DNA from: Rugalucina vietnamica
Lineage: Eukaryota > Mollusca > Bivalvia > Lucinida > Lucinidae
Direction of reading: 5' to 3'
Assembly: GCA_964017185.1 (NCBI GenBank)
Contig: OZ024869.1
Location: 70,340,315-70,404,314 of the forward strand
Length of the DNA stretch: 64,000 nucleotides
This document shows, piece after piece, positions 23,704 through 47,500 of this stretch (position 1 is its first letter; each line of letters opens with the position of its first letter). Below the pieces are notes generated by a model. That model did not search any database. It was not told the origin of the DNA and saw only the letters and a program-made list of their open reading frames with translations. The position numbers were made by a program, and so were the translations under genes.

Positions 23704-23760
<57 letters not shown>
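23385..23760 (+). mobile_element. Penelope-like terminal repeats, partial tandem copies with (CT)n
   Basis: Two copies of a ~180-bp unit (about 23410-23590 and 23590-23760) share TTTGTTCTTGCACTGTTAGTG, ATGTACTTGTTTTAATCAA and GGATCCAGTG, each ending in a (CT)n run. The first is preceded by the CTGAAGAAGGCGAAAGCCGAA end seen at 20199-20290. Tandem terminal repeats are characteristic of Penelope-like elements. Confidence 0.65.
23531..23587. repeat. (CT)n microsatellite
   Basis: Uninterrupted CT repeat at the junction of two Penelope-like terminal units. Confidence 0.95.
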
Positions 23761-23788
<28 letters not shown>

Positions 23789-23849
23789 ACGATAGTACAG
23801 TAAAAAGAAGGCAGAAAGAAACTCTATATATATAATAAGACTTATAAGA

Positions 23850-23883
<34 letters not shown>
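23707..23883. repeat. (CT)n followed by (TA)n microsatellites
   Basis: CT repeat to about 23752, TA repeat to about 23783, then a second TA block near 23852-23883. Confidence 0.93.
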
Positions 23884-23886
<3 letters not shown>

Positions 23887-23994
23887 AGACTTATCTTGTG
23901 CCCAAACGATCCACGCTGGATTTATCTTTGCCCTTACTTGAAATTCTTTTGTCATGTTCTAAACATGTTTTTACCTTATTTCAGTACAGTAAAT

Positions 23995-24690
23995 AAAATA
24001 AACCCGAACATCTTTAAGAGTAGCGAACATATTAATGAGGAAGGGGTGGGCCATAACATGGTTTCGGCTACTTAAGCCCCGTCAGTGACCCTTAAGATTT
24101 GATAACAGAGCCAAAGAGAATGACTGTAATTTCCTTTCAACAGGATAGTCGATACAAAGACTAGTGTATCCAAAGGGGGCCAAATATTTTAATGGTAGTT
24201 AGAAAATGTATCTAAACCTCTAATAATTTTCTGATTTCGCAGAATATCTTCGCTGATCTCAAAGGATCAAAAGACAAAAATAATCTGCAATATGGATGAT
24301 GAACGGTGAGACTTTTTAGGCCGCCACACGGCACAATAGCAATTAAAATAAAAACAAATTTTGTTTAGAGCAGCTAACATGTTAATGAGAAAGGGAGTTG
24401 GACCACACCATGATTTCGGCTACTTAAGCCTCGTCAGTGACCCTTTAGATTTGACAACGAAGAGCCAAAGAGAATTACTGTAATTTTGCACCTTTCAACA
24501 TAACAGGGTAGTCGATACAAAGACTAGTGTTATCCAAATAGGCACAAATATATTAATGTTGGTTAGAAAATGTATCTAAACCAATAAAGTTTCAAAGTTT
24601 ATTTGATAATAATTTTCTGATTTCTCGGAATATCCTCACTGATCTCAATTGATCAAAAGGAAAATATAATCTGCGCTATGGTAAAGGTTC
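23995..24690. repeat. Tandem duplication of a ~340-bp unit
   Basis: About 23995-24320 and 24335-24690 share, in order, GGTTTCGGCTACTTAAGCC, CGTCAGTGACCCTT, AGTCGATACAAAGACTAGTGT, GAAAATGTATCTAAACC and TAATTTTCTGATTTC, with moderate divergence. No coding capacity. Confidence 0.8.
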
Positions 24691-26476
24691 TCAAAACTAC
24701 AAAATAAGATGAGAGAGCGGTGCATTAACGGTCCCTTGTGCCAAAAAAGACTGTTTAATATGTTTGGTTTGTTGCTTGACATCCCTATAAACAGTTATGG
24801 TCGTCATGTCTGGGCGTTGTCTAAATTATATTGGATTTTTATCAAAGACTGTGATGCCATGATATACAAAATGTGTTTGAAAAAAAAATCTATGTACAGC
24901 ATGTATTTGATTCAAATATCAATTTGAGGTCTAGAAAGCACATCCTTGGTCAGAGTCAGAAGGAAAGGACAACTCTAATGAAATGATGTTGTGAGTTGTG
25001 TTTCGAATCAGTCACAGCATTGGCAATTTCGCACTGAAAACTCGAGTTTGCGTAAAACATGGAAACACAGGCTGTTGACCTTCTTGAATAAGCTTTGTCT
25101 TAACTTATCGAAATATATTCGATTATTACTCATCAAATACGTCGAACTTCCCGAAAGAGCAAGCAGACTTGATCAGAAACCAAATATCGGTACATCATTG
25201 TCATGCTGCAGACATCTCGTGGGAGAAATATGACTTTGAAATATACATTCTACCAAGCCAGTGAAGGCAAAATTCTATGGGATGATATGTTTTTGCATCA
25301 AAATGAAACACAACCGTACAATACGCTCTATTTTCGTAATGTGTGAACAACATCACCGGTTAAGATGCTCTGTAGTCAATGATCTGCCAAAAAAAGTCAA
25401 ATGATTGTTCTTTATATTTAGACTAGCACTATATTTCAGGGGTTTTATATTATTCCCGCAAATATGCCTTAATCATTTGCTTGTAAATTACATATCAGTC
25501 ACTTCCGTGATGTTTCTTGGTACGAAATGATAATTTCCCTGGATCTAAAGAAATCTATTTTGCATGAGGAATTTTTCTCCGAAAGAAAATAATTCTACGC
25601 TTTGTGGTGAGGTCATCAAGAAAATTGATTGAATCGTATCACATTAACCAATTATCGTCATTCTGTCTGATACATGGATTGCATAAGATTTCTAACAAAT
25701 TGCCATCTTTCTAGGGCTTTCTTCTTTTTTTCTCTGAAGGTTTTTTCTAAGTATAAAAGCTAGATGCGCCTCCTTTTCAGAGATTTTGAAAGCGCGGCTT
25801 TTATGTATTTGATGATACTGATTATAGGCATAACGTACGCGTACCTTATACAGCTTGTTCATGAAGTCATGTAATTGTATTCATGTCAGCACATTTCTGA
25901 TAGGCGACACTTGTCCTGATGCTCATTATTTCGATGAAAAAGTGTGTCTTCCACAGTATACAAGTCAACAATTCAATTACAATGCCAATTACATGTAATT
26001 GAATAAAGTGTTGAGTTTCAATCAATTTACTGGATAGCCCTAGTTCCAGGGAAAAAATGATTTTTTCCCCTTTTTGCTTTTGCATGTTTCCCATGGAAAA
26101 TATGATGGAGGTTTGTTTGGTCACAAAGTTTTGGTGTATCACAGTAACTTTCTGATAAAATAATGCACGAAAAAGGGGCGGGAGAAGATACGAACAATGT
26201 TTTAGACGATGTTTGCTTTAAAAATATTGGGAGACTGACTAAGCCTAGAAATTTCTTTTGTAATCATACAGTCGAATATTCTGACTGTAATGCAATGCTT
26301 CCTCTATACTCGTACATATAATGTATTTTTGTTGATACTCTCCGTTCTCTATTATTTGATATGCAAATAACAGTCTCTTTAAAAATATACACTTTGTTTT
26401 CTTGGAAACGTCTGAACAAATATTGAAATAGCAAAATTGGTTCTTAAGGAGGAGATATGTATTTGCCCGGGATATT
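24691..26476. other. Non-genic stretch with inverted partial copy of the A/B duplication
   Basis: About 25076-25275 resembles 1560-1788. From about 25930 the minus strand matches pieces of the A and B units (CAATTACATGTAATTG, TACAAGTCAACAATTCAATTAC). No gene is seen. Confidence 0.45.
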
Positions 26477-26712
26477 TGAGCCGCCCCATGAGAAAACCAA
26501 CAATCTGCATATGCGAAAACAATGGCGCAGATCAGCTTCGCAGTAACTGCGAAGCTGATTAGCGCCTTTGTTTTCGCAACACGGATAGTACAATTCCTCT
26601 ACTTTCTAAATCCAAAATTTTCAGCTTCTAGTCATCTTCTGTGACTGTACAGGCCGGTTTGTGTCGGACCTGATCGGAAACCATATTGTTGGTTTTCCCA
26701 CGAGGCGGCTCA
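26477..26712. mobile_element. Family A TIR/palindrome element with 18-bp target duplication
   Basis: 236 bp. TIRs of about 28 bp (TGAGCCGCC...AAAACCAACAAT and inverse), internal palindrome GCGCAGATCAGCTTCGCAG/CTGCGAAGCTGAT. Flanks 26459-26476 and 26713-26730 are an 18-bp direct repeat (GTATKTGCCCGGGATATT) with one mismatch. The A-type repeat at 4640-4880 carries this site once, without insertion. Confidence 0.92.
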
Positions 26713-26730
26713 GTATGTGCCCGGGATATT

Positions 26731-27173
26731 TGGTGATGTTTGATAATGACTGAGACGGCCTAGCTAAATTACTGTAGTGCAAGAAAATTGATGACAGTCA
26801 TCAATTATACAGTGAATTAGTGATAACAAGAAAAATAGTTTCTGTGGCAAAGTTCATGCATACGGTGCCCTTATGTTTACTTGACAATACCAAACAATGG
26901 ATATAATCAGGCATATTTTGTAGTCGCAGGGTGATGAAAGAGTAATATATTAGAACAAGAAGGTCAACATAGCTATACTTCGTGCTACATGCAGTCGACA
27001 GGGCCACGATTTTGCTGTCGATCTGCATGCTTACATGTAATTCTAGTCACACTTCCATGGTTAAGGCACAATAGTGTTCCAAATGATATGATTCAAAATT
27101 GTCTGTTTTAAAGGTTTCTAAAGCAAGCAGAAAAGTTTATTCTTAACTGGACGATTCAGTTGTCAGATCAGAC

Positions 27174-27221
<48 letters not shown>

Positions 27222-27516
27222 CCAATTGATTAAATTCCTGACCATTTCATACCTCATCAGTAGTTTGTGTTTATGCGATTGTGGTTTCCCTGGCTCAAGC
27301 ATTGTGTCTTTCTGTTAAAGCAAAACTTTGTGTATACTAGCCATATTATTATGTTATATTTCCATTCATACTACTGTAGTTTGACTTTGTCGTTCACAGC
27401 CTGACCTAGAATCAGAGAATATTTCTGCGAATCAGGAATAAAAGTATAAAAGTTTGACACGAGGATTAACCATACAAGATCAATGTCAAAACATGATCAA
27501 TCAGCTTGTCACTATA
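26731..27516. other. Non-genic stretch with T45 tract
   Basis: The A-type repeat continues to about 26870. A run of 45 T lies at 27175-27219. No gene. Confidence 0.5.
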
Positions 27517-27753
27517 TGAGCCTGTGCATGAGAGAACCAACAATTTGGGTTTCCGACCAGGTCTGACACAAACCAGGCTGTACAGTCACGGTAGAAAGCT
27601 AGGAGCTGGAAACTTTGGATTTTAGTAGAAGAGGCATTGTACTATCCGTGTGGCGAAAACAAAGGCGCTGATCAGCTTCGCAGTTACTGCGAAGCTGATC
27701 TGCGCCTTTGTTTTCGCCTATGCAGATTGTTGGTTTCCCCATGCGACGGCTCA
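27517..27753. mobile_element. Family A TIR/palindrome element
   Basis: Near-intact copy. Palindrome arms GCGAAAACAAAGGCGC/GCGCCTTTGTTTTCGC with core CTTCGCAGTTACTGCGAAG are perfect. Confidence 0.92.
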
Positions 27754-27954
27754 TATAAGAGTATGTACTCTCAATGTGTCTTAAACTGGCATTCGCTTTA
27801 TTCTTTATGACTGATTGCCATCGGAGGGAATGCTTGTACATCAACTTTTATTAGGCTATGCACAAATGAATCTTATTTATGTGGCTCTGAAGAGTTGGTG
27901 AAGCTTCTCATGCTTTTCTTCTCGAAGCTTATATTATGAATGATTACATGTCAT

Positions 27955-28140
27955 CAGGAAAACATGTTCATTTAACGTACATGTATATCCCCTTGAATCC
28001 CACTTTTATATAGTAAAACTGGGATTTACAGGCGGTTCTAACGTGTACCCACAATCTATGTTTGAGTAAATGTAATTTCAAAATATCTTTTTCTTATTGA
28101 AATTTTCAATCTATAGCTGAAAAAAAATCTCCATAATTGA
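27955..28140. mobile_element. Foldback family B, partial copy
   Basis: TCATCAGGAAAACATG, CCCCTTGAATCCCACTTTTATAT and GGCGGTTCTAACGTGTACCC match the longer copy at 28565-28845; the central palindrome is halved. Confidence 0.65.
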
Positions 28141-28564
28141 ACGATTGGGCAAGTTTTCGCTATATTAATCGAATGCCGGTTCAGTGTCATAGACATTAAG
28201 CAGTTGCCCCCAGATTATGGTCAATGGATTTTATTTACTTCGTTTCACCTACAGATATTGAGGAAAGCCAATGTATGCATTTAGCATCCTGTGCTATGCA
28301 CAAAACGAGACCATTCTAGAAACTACACTGGCACTTTTGTATCACTCTCGTTTTTAAGAAAAGTCTTCCAATTAAACTTGACATGTGACAAACGTATTTC
28401 TCTCTTACTTGACATTTCCCTCTAAATGACTATAATTGAAATAGCAAATTTACCATGAACTTTTTTTACGATAACTAGGAACTTTCCGAACTTTGCGGCA
28501 TACTTCTGAGTCGACAGAAACAATAACTTAAAAAGGGACATTGGCTTTGAAACATTCTCAGAAG

Positions 28565-28845
28565 TATTCATCAGGAAAACATGTCCGTGCAATGTATACC
28601 CCCTTGAACCCCACTTTTATATAATAAAACTGGGGTTTGCAGGGTTATACCTATTTTCCTTATTTTTGCTCCAAACCATAGAAAGTGGGTACTCGTTAGA
28701 ACCGCCTCGGCGAGGCGGTTCTAATGTGTACCCACAATCTGTGTTTTGAGCAAAAATAAGACAAATATCAAAATTTTCAGCTGAAAATTTTCAATTTTTA
28801 AAGCTAAAAATATCTGTTTATTGCATAGGCATGTTTTCGTAATGT
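28565..28845. mobile_element. Foldback family B element
   Basis: The central perfect palindrome GTTAGAACCGCCTCGG/CGAGGCGGTTCTAA is flanked by inverted stretches including TTATTTTTGCTC/GAGCAAAAATAA. Relatives lie at 27955-28140 and, inverted, at 39840-40310. Confidence 0.72.
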
Positions 28846-29822
28846 TGAGTTCTGACATAAAAATGTAAGACAATACTTAGCTTGGCCTTGGAATCCACTT
28901 AGCACTTTAATGCTTACGTTTCGGTTTATGCTACTATCAGTATATACCCTGGAAGCTGTACGAGGTGGCTGACCAAATCACCGACAGAGTAACGACTGAA
29001 ACACATTCGATCATGTGTAACTTACATGGTTTGTGCGATGAATTTGCAATTCAATTCACGGACAAAATTCTTAGCAGTAAATCTCCAAGATAAAGATATA
29101 AACTTTAGGGTACAACATCGATTCTATAAATTCAATCGTTGTGTAACAAGCTTTTTTTCTTTATTAGTGCCAGAAATGTTAAATCCATGATGGTTTAATA
29201 ATATTCATGGATAAAATACAATTTAAAAACACTATAAAAAGGTCTAAAACCTATAAAAACCTATTGCAAAAAGTGGTGTACTTTTTACAATCTAGACAAA
29301 AGCGAGGAGTCTGCTGCAAAAGTTATACAAAGTACAACACACTTAAACAAAGTGATAAAGAACAAGTCTTTCAATTTTATTTGACGCATGACAAACGTAT
29401 TTCTCTCTAACTTGACATGTGTCTCTAAATGACTATAATCGAAAAGGCAAATTAAGCACCAACTTCTGTAGAGATAACAGAGACCTTTCCGAACTTGCTA
29501 CATACTTTGAGCCCACAGAATCAATAAGTTAACTTAAATTAAATTAAGTTAAATTATTATTTTGGAATTGTCAGTAACGTTCGTACATGGACTTTCTACG
29601 GAAACTCCTTGGTTAGTAGAATTTCTACGAGCAATTTTGTCTACGTTCTCAGGACTAAAAAGGGTTTTATGTGATCGAATTAAGACAAATATTTCCATTT
29701 CTATTCCCAATTCAGATTAACTACCCTACATAAAGAAGCGGCAATAAAACAACAAATAACTGATTTACCAGTCACACAATATTTCCTGATATTTTATCAT
29801 AAAAATCATAAATAACATCATA
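28846..29822. other. Non-genic stretch
   Basis: No recognisable exon. The first exons of the glutamate receptor may lie here or further upstream, but I could not identify them. Confidence 0.35.
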
Positions 29823-30060
29823 TGAGCCACTGCATAAGCAAACCAACAAAAATGCTTAGGCGAAACCAAAGGCGCAGATCAGCCTCGTGGTAACCGCGAA
29901 GCTGATCAGCGCCTTTGTTTTCGCTGCACGGATAGTACGTTCCTTCTTCTTCTTAAATCCGATATTTCAAGCTTCTAGCCTTCCTCTGTGACTGTACAGG
30001 CTGGTTTGTGTCAGACCTGGTCGGAACCCCAAATTGTTGGTTTTCTCATACACAGGCTCA
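29823..30060. mobile_element. Family A TIR/palindrome element
   Basis: Near-complete copy. Flanks (ATAACATCATA on the left, TATAACATCATA on the right) suggest an 11-12 bp target duplication. The palindrome arms are slightly diverged. Confidence 0.88.
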
Positions 30061-30328
30061 TATAACATCATATCCACACACCGATGCAATCAAGGATCCT
30101 TCTTGTATGCACCATTACCATTTACATACACGAGACAGGACACAGAAATATACTTACTGCCAGACCCTAACATGCCTAATGAATACAGTTGCGTTTTCCG
30201 CAGAACAACTGAAAATAGTTTGAAACTTTGCTTGGAATAGTAACAGGTAGCTTTTGATTCGGGTTGGTGGGTTTATGAGTCTACCCATTTTAGCTTTATA
30301 CACCGCATAAATTTGCCAGACTCCTTGT

Positions 30329-30567
30329 CCGGAGGTTATAAAACTTTACATGCTCAGCTCAGCTGGGCATAAAATTTAAACCAAATCAGGAGTCCAAATA
30401 TATTGCAATTGAAGGTTTAGAACTCCAAAGCCTGTAATTTATCCTGTTTATAAAAGTTAAAATGCCAACAATTGCATTTTAACATTTATGAGCAGGATAA
30501 ATTTTAGTATCAGCTGAGCTGAGCATTCAGCTGAGCTGAGCACGAAATAAGTTTTATAACCTTGGGG
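30329..30567. mobile_element. TIR element family C (GGTTATAAAAC ends)
   Basis: Left end GGAGGTTATAAAACTT and right end AAGTTTTATAACCTTGG are inverted repeats. An internal hairpin pairs TAATTTATCCTG with CAGGATAAATTTTA. A sister copy lies at 42239-42482, so one copy sits on each side of the glutamate receptor exons. Confidence 0.78.
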
Positions 30568-30631
30568 CCTTACTTTTAACGGTATCACTCATCTTGTTGT
30601 TGTCAACAAAAATTCTGTTTTCTCTTTTCAG

Positions 30632-41779
<11,148 letters not shown>

Positions 41780-42238
41780 CAATAGACTGTCATACCATGA
41801 TGTGCCAATATCATCTCAGCTACTGCATGAGGAAAACTTTCTGGCCATAAATTTCTTAAACTATCGACACCCAGCTATAAAGCTGTGGTTATCATACTGA
41901 CTTTGGAAATATGCCGCTGCACATCATAACAATGTAACCAAAAGATACAGAGAACGGTTATTAGTACATCTACTCTAATTTGCAGATTTTTTGTGTGGCA
42001 CAGACAGATTTTCTCATGAAGTAGCCAGTCATTTATATGTAGAAATATGCATCTTTTTACCATTAGAATTATATGTATATATAGACTTTTCTATGTTATG
42101 TTCAAATAATCACGATAACACTTGTAAGTTGATCTCTCAAATGATATTATCCATTTTAATGACTAGCAAAGTAGTAAATAACATGCTGCCTCCCAATTTT
42201 TCAAAATGCTCGCAGTACGAGATACAATATGACCAGGT

Positions 42239-42482
42239 CCCAAGGTTATAAAACTTTTTTCAAGCTCAACTCTGCTGAGCATGAAATTTTCCAGTAAACT
42301 GCTCATAAATACTGAAATAGCCCAAATACATTAAAATTTTAGGTTTAAATCACCAAAGCATGTAATTTATCCTGCTTATAATGTTAAAATGCCAATGATT
42401 GTTGGCATTTCAACATTTTATGAGCAGGATAAATTTTAGTCTCAGCTGAACTGAGCATGAAAAAAGTTTAATAACCTTGGGG
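42239..42482. mobile_element. TIR element family C, second copy
   Basis: CCCAAGGTTATAAAACTT to AAGTTTAATAACCTTGGGG inverted ends. Internal hairpins AATGCCAA/TTGGCATT and TTTATCCTGC/GCAGGATAAA. Sister of 30329-30567. Confidence 0.82.
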
Positions 42483-43227
42483 CCAGGATTGAAATTCATC
42501 TGAGATATTATGGTTGTTATCATTACCTGCAAGAATGAAGATTATCTGGTCAAAAGTGTTGACAAGGTTTTGCCCATTAGCACCCTATGGGAGATATCTG
42601 TTGCCATGGAAACCAGTGTTCTGGTCCTACCCAAATTAAAACCTAAAGCAAGCCCCAACCACAACGATTCTGATAAAATCTGACTGTGATCAGCCTGCTC
42701 CTCTCCGACATATATGCTTGAAAGTTGAAAGCAAGACGGACAACAGTGGCACGCACTCCAGCTCGAGTCTCATCCTACATGTATAAGGGCATCTTGACTT
42801 TCTGTGCTAAGGTCAAACCATTTAATTTATTGTCTTGCATTTAAATGGTTTGAATAATTTTTACTCACATGTAATCATGTGGTGCATGTAAAAATAAACA
42901 TACAAGAAGTTATGATGTATATTGCACTTCCTGTTAGATTTATATGGGAGCTTTGTCATAAGAAACCCTGTCTTTGTTTCTAGATAGGCCTGAATAATGA
43001 AGCCGCATGATACAAGCATAACTGTACAGCCAAAGACGATGAATAGTTGAACTAATTAAAGCGTACATACATTGTGGTATCTATGTAGAAGAAACAAAGA
43101 CTTTGATCAGCTTCACAATTATGATGCAGCCAATTTGTGCATTTGTTCTTGTATACGCGTAAAATAAGTTGTGGCTCCTTTGTTTGACATGTTGTTATTC
43201 TTATTTACATATTATCATATTGATAAA

Positions 43228-43464
43228 TAAGCCTTTGCATGAGAAAACCAGCAATTTAGGTTTCTGACCAGGTCCAACACAAACTGGCTTGTAGTGTCAC
43301 AGAGGCAGGCTAGGACCTTGAAATTTCGGATTTAAGAAAACGAGGGATTGTACTATGTGTGTAGCGAAAACAAAGGCGCTGATCAGCTGTGCAGTTACTG
43401 CACAACTGATCTGCGTCTTTGTTTTCACATATGCAGATTGTTTGTCTTCTTGTGCAGTAGCTCA
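43228..43464. mobile_element. Family A TIR/palindrome element
   Basis: Orientation as at 27517; CTGTGCAGTTACTGCACA core; TIRs diverged. Confidence 0.88.
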
Positions 43465-43642
43465 AATAGAATAAATTATGTACTCAAAACCATATTTTGT
43501 TTTTATTTGTTCAAACCATTTCATGGATAAGTTCATTAGAAATCATGTCCTATAAGCCACATATACAAAACAACATGCAGCATTTCCATTTTAACATTTA
43601 TGAGCATGACACATCCATCTACAGGATCTAGTTATTCCATGT

Positions 43643-43878
43643 ATGAGCCACATCATCAAAAACCAACATTTTGCATTAGCAAAAACAAAGATGCAGATCA
43701 GCTTCTCAGTAACCGCAATGCTTATCAGCCCCTTTGTTTTTGCTTCACCAATAGTACAATTCCTCTTTTTTCTAAATCCACAATATTCAGCCTCTAGCCA
43801 TCTTCTGTGCTTGTACAGCTGGATTTGTGTCGAACCTGGTTGAGAACCACATTGTTGGATTTCTCATGACACAGCTTA
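43643..43878. mobile_element. Family A TIR/palindrome element, diverged
   Basis: TGAGCCACATCATC start, right end diverged to CAGCTTA. Palindrome arms are recognisable but mismatched (GCAAAAACAAAGATGC/GCCCCTTTGTTTTTGC). Confidence 0.82.
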
Positions 43879-44323
43879 TATATAAATGAGTGTGCTGGCA
43901 CAACGAAAACTAGTAACATGTCAGATGGGTTATGCAGGAAAATGCCTATAAAGCTGAGCTATAATAACTTCTTTATTAAGAAGTATAGCAGCGCAGTCGG
44001 TATAAGCGATGGTCCTGTATAGCTTAGCACAGAAACCTTAGTCTGCGGGTTCGAAAACTATCAATACCAATTCGGTACATCTTTATTTCTCTACTTTATA
44101 CATATATATCACCAACATACAAAAATGAGCGTTCAATATGGACTCTTTCGTACAAATTTTGAAATATACAATATTAAGGTGGTATATCATGCAGCATAAC
44201 AAGCTGACTGCATTTCATTAACCACAAATGTGTATAAAAGTAATCATTTACAAACAAAACTTTCATAGCATTACGATGAATTCAACACTAACCTTATGGC
44301 TTATAACAGAAAAATTCTTAAGG

Positions 44324-44329
44324 TTTATT
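44324..44329 (-). terminator. Candidate poly(A) signal of SUPT20H
   Basis: AATAAA on the minus strand about 215 bp beyond the stop codon at 44545. Confidence 0.4.
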
Positions 44330-44544
44330 ATATAGAAATATAATCATCTGAACAACAAGTTTCTGCATAACTTAATCAGCTCATGAGCTATTACACTGTA
44401 TAATCTCCATGACTGCATTTGTTGAGTAGGTGGTATAGGTCTGATGATTGAGTAGAACTTTAATGCTTGCTGGCCCCTGTTTTTGTTTGTCTTTAAATCA
44501 CTGGGAGTATAATATGATAAAATATTCTTCGTCCATATACACTA

Positions 44545-47500
44545 TCACTGTTTAGGTGGGGTAGGTGTAGTCCTTTTCTTGCTTTTAGGTTTCCCACCAA
44601 AAGTCTGTAATTGCTGAGTAGGAATAGGCTGTCTTATGATTGGGTGAAACTGTAATGGCTGCTGACCCTGTTTTTGAAATGCTTGCAACTGGGCCTGAAA
44701 CTGGGGTAACTGTAGCAGGGCCGTGTGGGTCAAGGTCGTGGGTACGCCCCCTGGCGGTTTCTGGTTCACAGAGATCTGGGATAGGATGGGTTGACCAGCA
44801 CCCAGGGCTGGGTTAGCCTGCAGTATTGCTGAAAACACAGTAAAAGAACTACATACAGTATCAAGTAATAGTGAATCGCAAAAGCTCTGTCATATATGAT
44901 TTTCCAACCAAAAATAATTTTAAGCTCAAAAGCTCTTGAAATAAGTCTTGAGGTAAGAAATATATTTCGACTTTCCTTGTCTGTAAATTCACTTTTACAG
45001 CCCTTTGAAGCATTTTGTACAAATATGATAGCAAAATATAAATGTTTACTTCCCAGTAAACATTTTCAGTTGTCAGAATAGAGACAAAGCTTGCTAAAGA
45101 ACTTAAACTGTCATGGTTGAGGTTCAATCCCCGAGGACCTCTCCACAGTCTAACATACCAACCCCTGTGCAACCATCCTCCCCTAAAACAGTACCATACC
45201 TGTAGTGGCAGGCCCAGGATTACTGACTAAAGGTTTTGAGCCAGCAGGTAGCTGACCGACAGTCTGACTAGGTTGTATGGTAGCACTGGCCTTCAGTGGG
45301 GCACGCTGGGGGAAATTAACGAGCTGTATACCCTGCTGTCCCAACTGAAAATGAAATGATAAGTACGTAAAGAAAGCCGATCTTCGGGGTTTATGACCAG
45401 GTGTGACACAAACTGGCCTGTGCAGCCACAGAAAATACCTAGAAGCTTGAAATTTGGGATTTGAGAAGAAGAAGGAGAAGCGAAAACAAAGACATTGATC
45501 AGTTGTGCAGTTAATGCACAGCTGATCTCCATCTTTATTTCCGCATATGCAGGATCTGGTTTTGTGCCTGCTGGTAACACAATGTTGTATGGTAGCACAG
45601 ACCTTCAGAGGGGCTCTTTTGGGGAAATTAACAAGCTGTATACCCTGTTGTCCCAACTGAAATGTTGAAACAGTAACATAGGTGAGTTGGCTATAGGAAT
45701 AACTTTTACTTTTTAGCTCATCTGAGCCAAAGGCCCACAGGTCAGGCTCACAGGTTGTCCATCCATCGGCCAACCCAGTGGGGACTGAACACCCTACCTC
45801 TCCATCCAGTGTGATGAACAAATCACTGGGCCACCACACATCCCAGATTCAATTCAGGATTATTCAAAACATGTCCTCAGAACTAAGACAATAACAAATA
45901 AGAACTAGAATTTGTTTTCTATGTGAAAACTGATGTCTCCCCCCTTTCTATGTGCATGTCCAAAATATGCAAGCAAGAGTTATAGTTCTTGTGCATCACA
46001 TATCCTGTCATTCTGTTTTATAAGTGTACCAAGTTTCATTGAAATATCTCTTACCGTTTTCAAGTTAGAGGGGGCACGAAAGTGTTTGGAAAATAATCAA
46101 AGGGAAATAACTCCAAAGATATGAAAGCAAGAGTAATGATTCTTGTGCATCATGCTTTATAAGTGTACCATGTTTCATTGAAAAATCTCTAATGGTTTTT
46201 GAGTTATAGAGCAGACACGAAATTGAATGAAAAATAATCAAAGGGAAATAACTCCACAGATATGCAAGCAAGAGTTATAATTCTTGTGCATGACACATCA
46301 TGCTTTATAAGTGTACCAAGTTTCACTGAAATTTCTCTTACGGTTTTCAAGTTATAGGGTGCACACAAAATTGTATGGAAAATAATCAAAGGGAAATTAC
46401 TCCAAAAATATGCAAGCAAGAGTTATGGTTCTTTAGCACGACACGTAATGTCATCGTGCTTTATAAGTGTACCAAGTTTCATTGAAATAACTCTTACCTT
46501 TTTCGAGTTATAAAGCGGACACGAAATTGTATGGAAAATAATCAAAGGGAAATAACTCATAAAATACTCAAGCCAGAGTAATGGTTCTTGTGCATGACAC
46601 ATCGTCTGATCATGCTCAATAAGTGTACCAAGTTTTATTGAAAAATCTTAAACGGTTTTCAAGTTATACAGCGGACACGAAATTGTATCGAAAATAATCA
46701 AAGGGAAATAACTCCAAAAATACTCAAGCCAGAGTTATGGTTCTTGTGCATGACACATCGTCTCGTCGTGGTCTACAAGTGTACCAAGTTTCATTGAAAA
46801 ATCTTTAACGGTTTTCAAGTTATACAGCGGACACGACATTGTATCGAAAATAATCAAAGGGAAATAACTCCAAAAATACTCCAGCTAGAGTTATGGTTCT
46901 TGTGCATGACACATCGTCTTGTCGTGGTTTACAAGCGTACCAAGTTTCATTGAAAAATCTTTAACGGTTTTCAAGTTATAGAGCGGACACGATTTGTGAC
47001 GGACAGACGGACGGACAGACAGACGCACGGGGAAAAACAATATGTCTCCCGACCCTGTCGGGGGGAGACATAACTATAACTATTTACCTGAAACACAGGC
47101 ATAGAAGAAGACCCCCTCAGCTGACCATGTGACTTGATGCCTGCCGGTACCAATTGTGTGATATTACCCAGAGGCAGGGACAACATACCAGTCGGGGCAT
47201 TTATAACAGTACTGGTGTTGGTTAACACACCTGCAAAAAAAATGGAATATGAATATCATCACATAATTATTTAACTATCCTGAAGAATAAACAGTTAATT
47301 GTTAGTTGATGCAAGGAGGTTGAAAATGTGATGTTACACTTGGATGCCAGGGTAGAAATACACCTGGACCTCTTTATAACACGGTTCATTACAACACAGT
47401 TTTGGATATAACACTGATCACTGTTGGACCCCAATTGGACTATTTTGGCTACGTGTCTATACATTAACTCTCGTTATAACACGGTTTGGATAACTAACAT

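Larger units (their letters stand above)
41780..44544. other. Convergent intergenic region and 3' untranslated sequences
   Basis: Lies between the glutamate receptor stop and the SUPT20H stop. It contains family C (42239-42482), two family A copies and a possible SINE head near 43985-44050 (GGGTTCGAAAAC as weak B box). A plus-strand AATAAA at 42893-42898 is a possible receptor poly(A) signal. No further gene is seen. Confidence 0.5.

Noticed and set aside
28846-30631. Search for the missing first exons of the glutamate receptor
   Set aside because: No segment with a splice donor in the right phase and amino-terminal-domain-like sequence could be recognised with confidence.
43985-44050. Possible tRNA gene
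   Set aside because: Has a GGGTTCGAAAAC-like B box but no acceptor pairing or full cloverleaf; at best a SINE head.
45183-45839. 218-codon frame read as a single protein
   Set aside because: It fuses a real SUPT20H exon, an intron, a family A fragment, a decayed exon copy and a SINE-like sequence.
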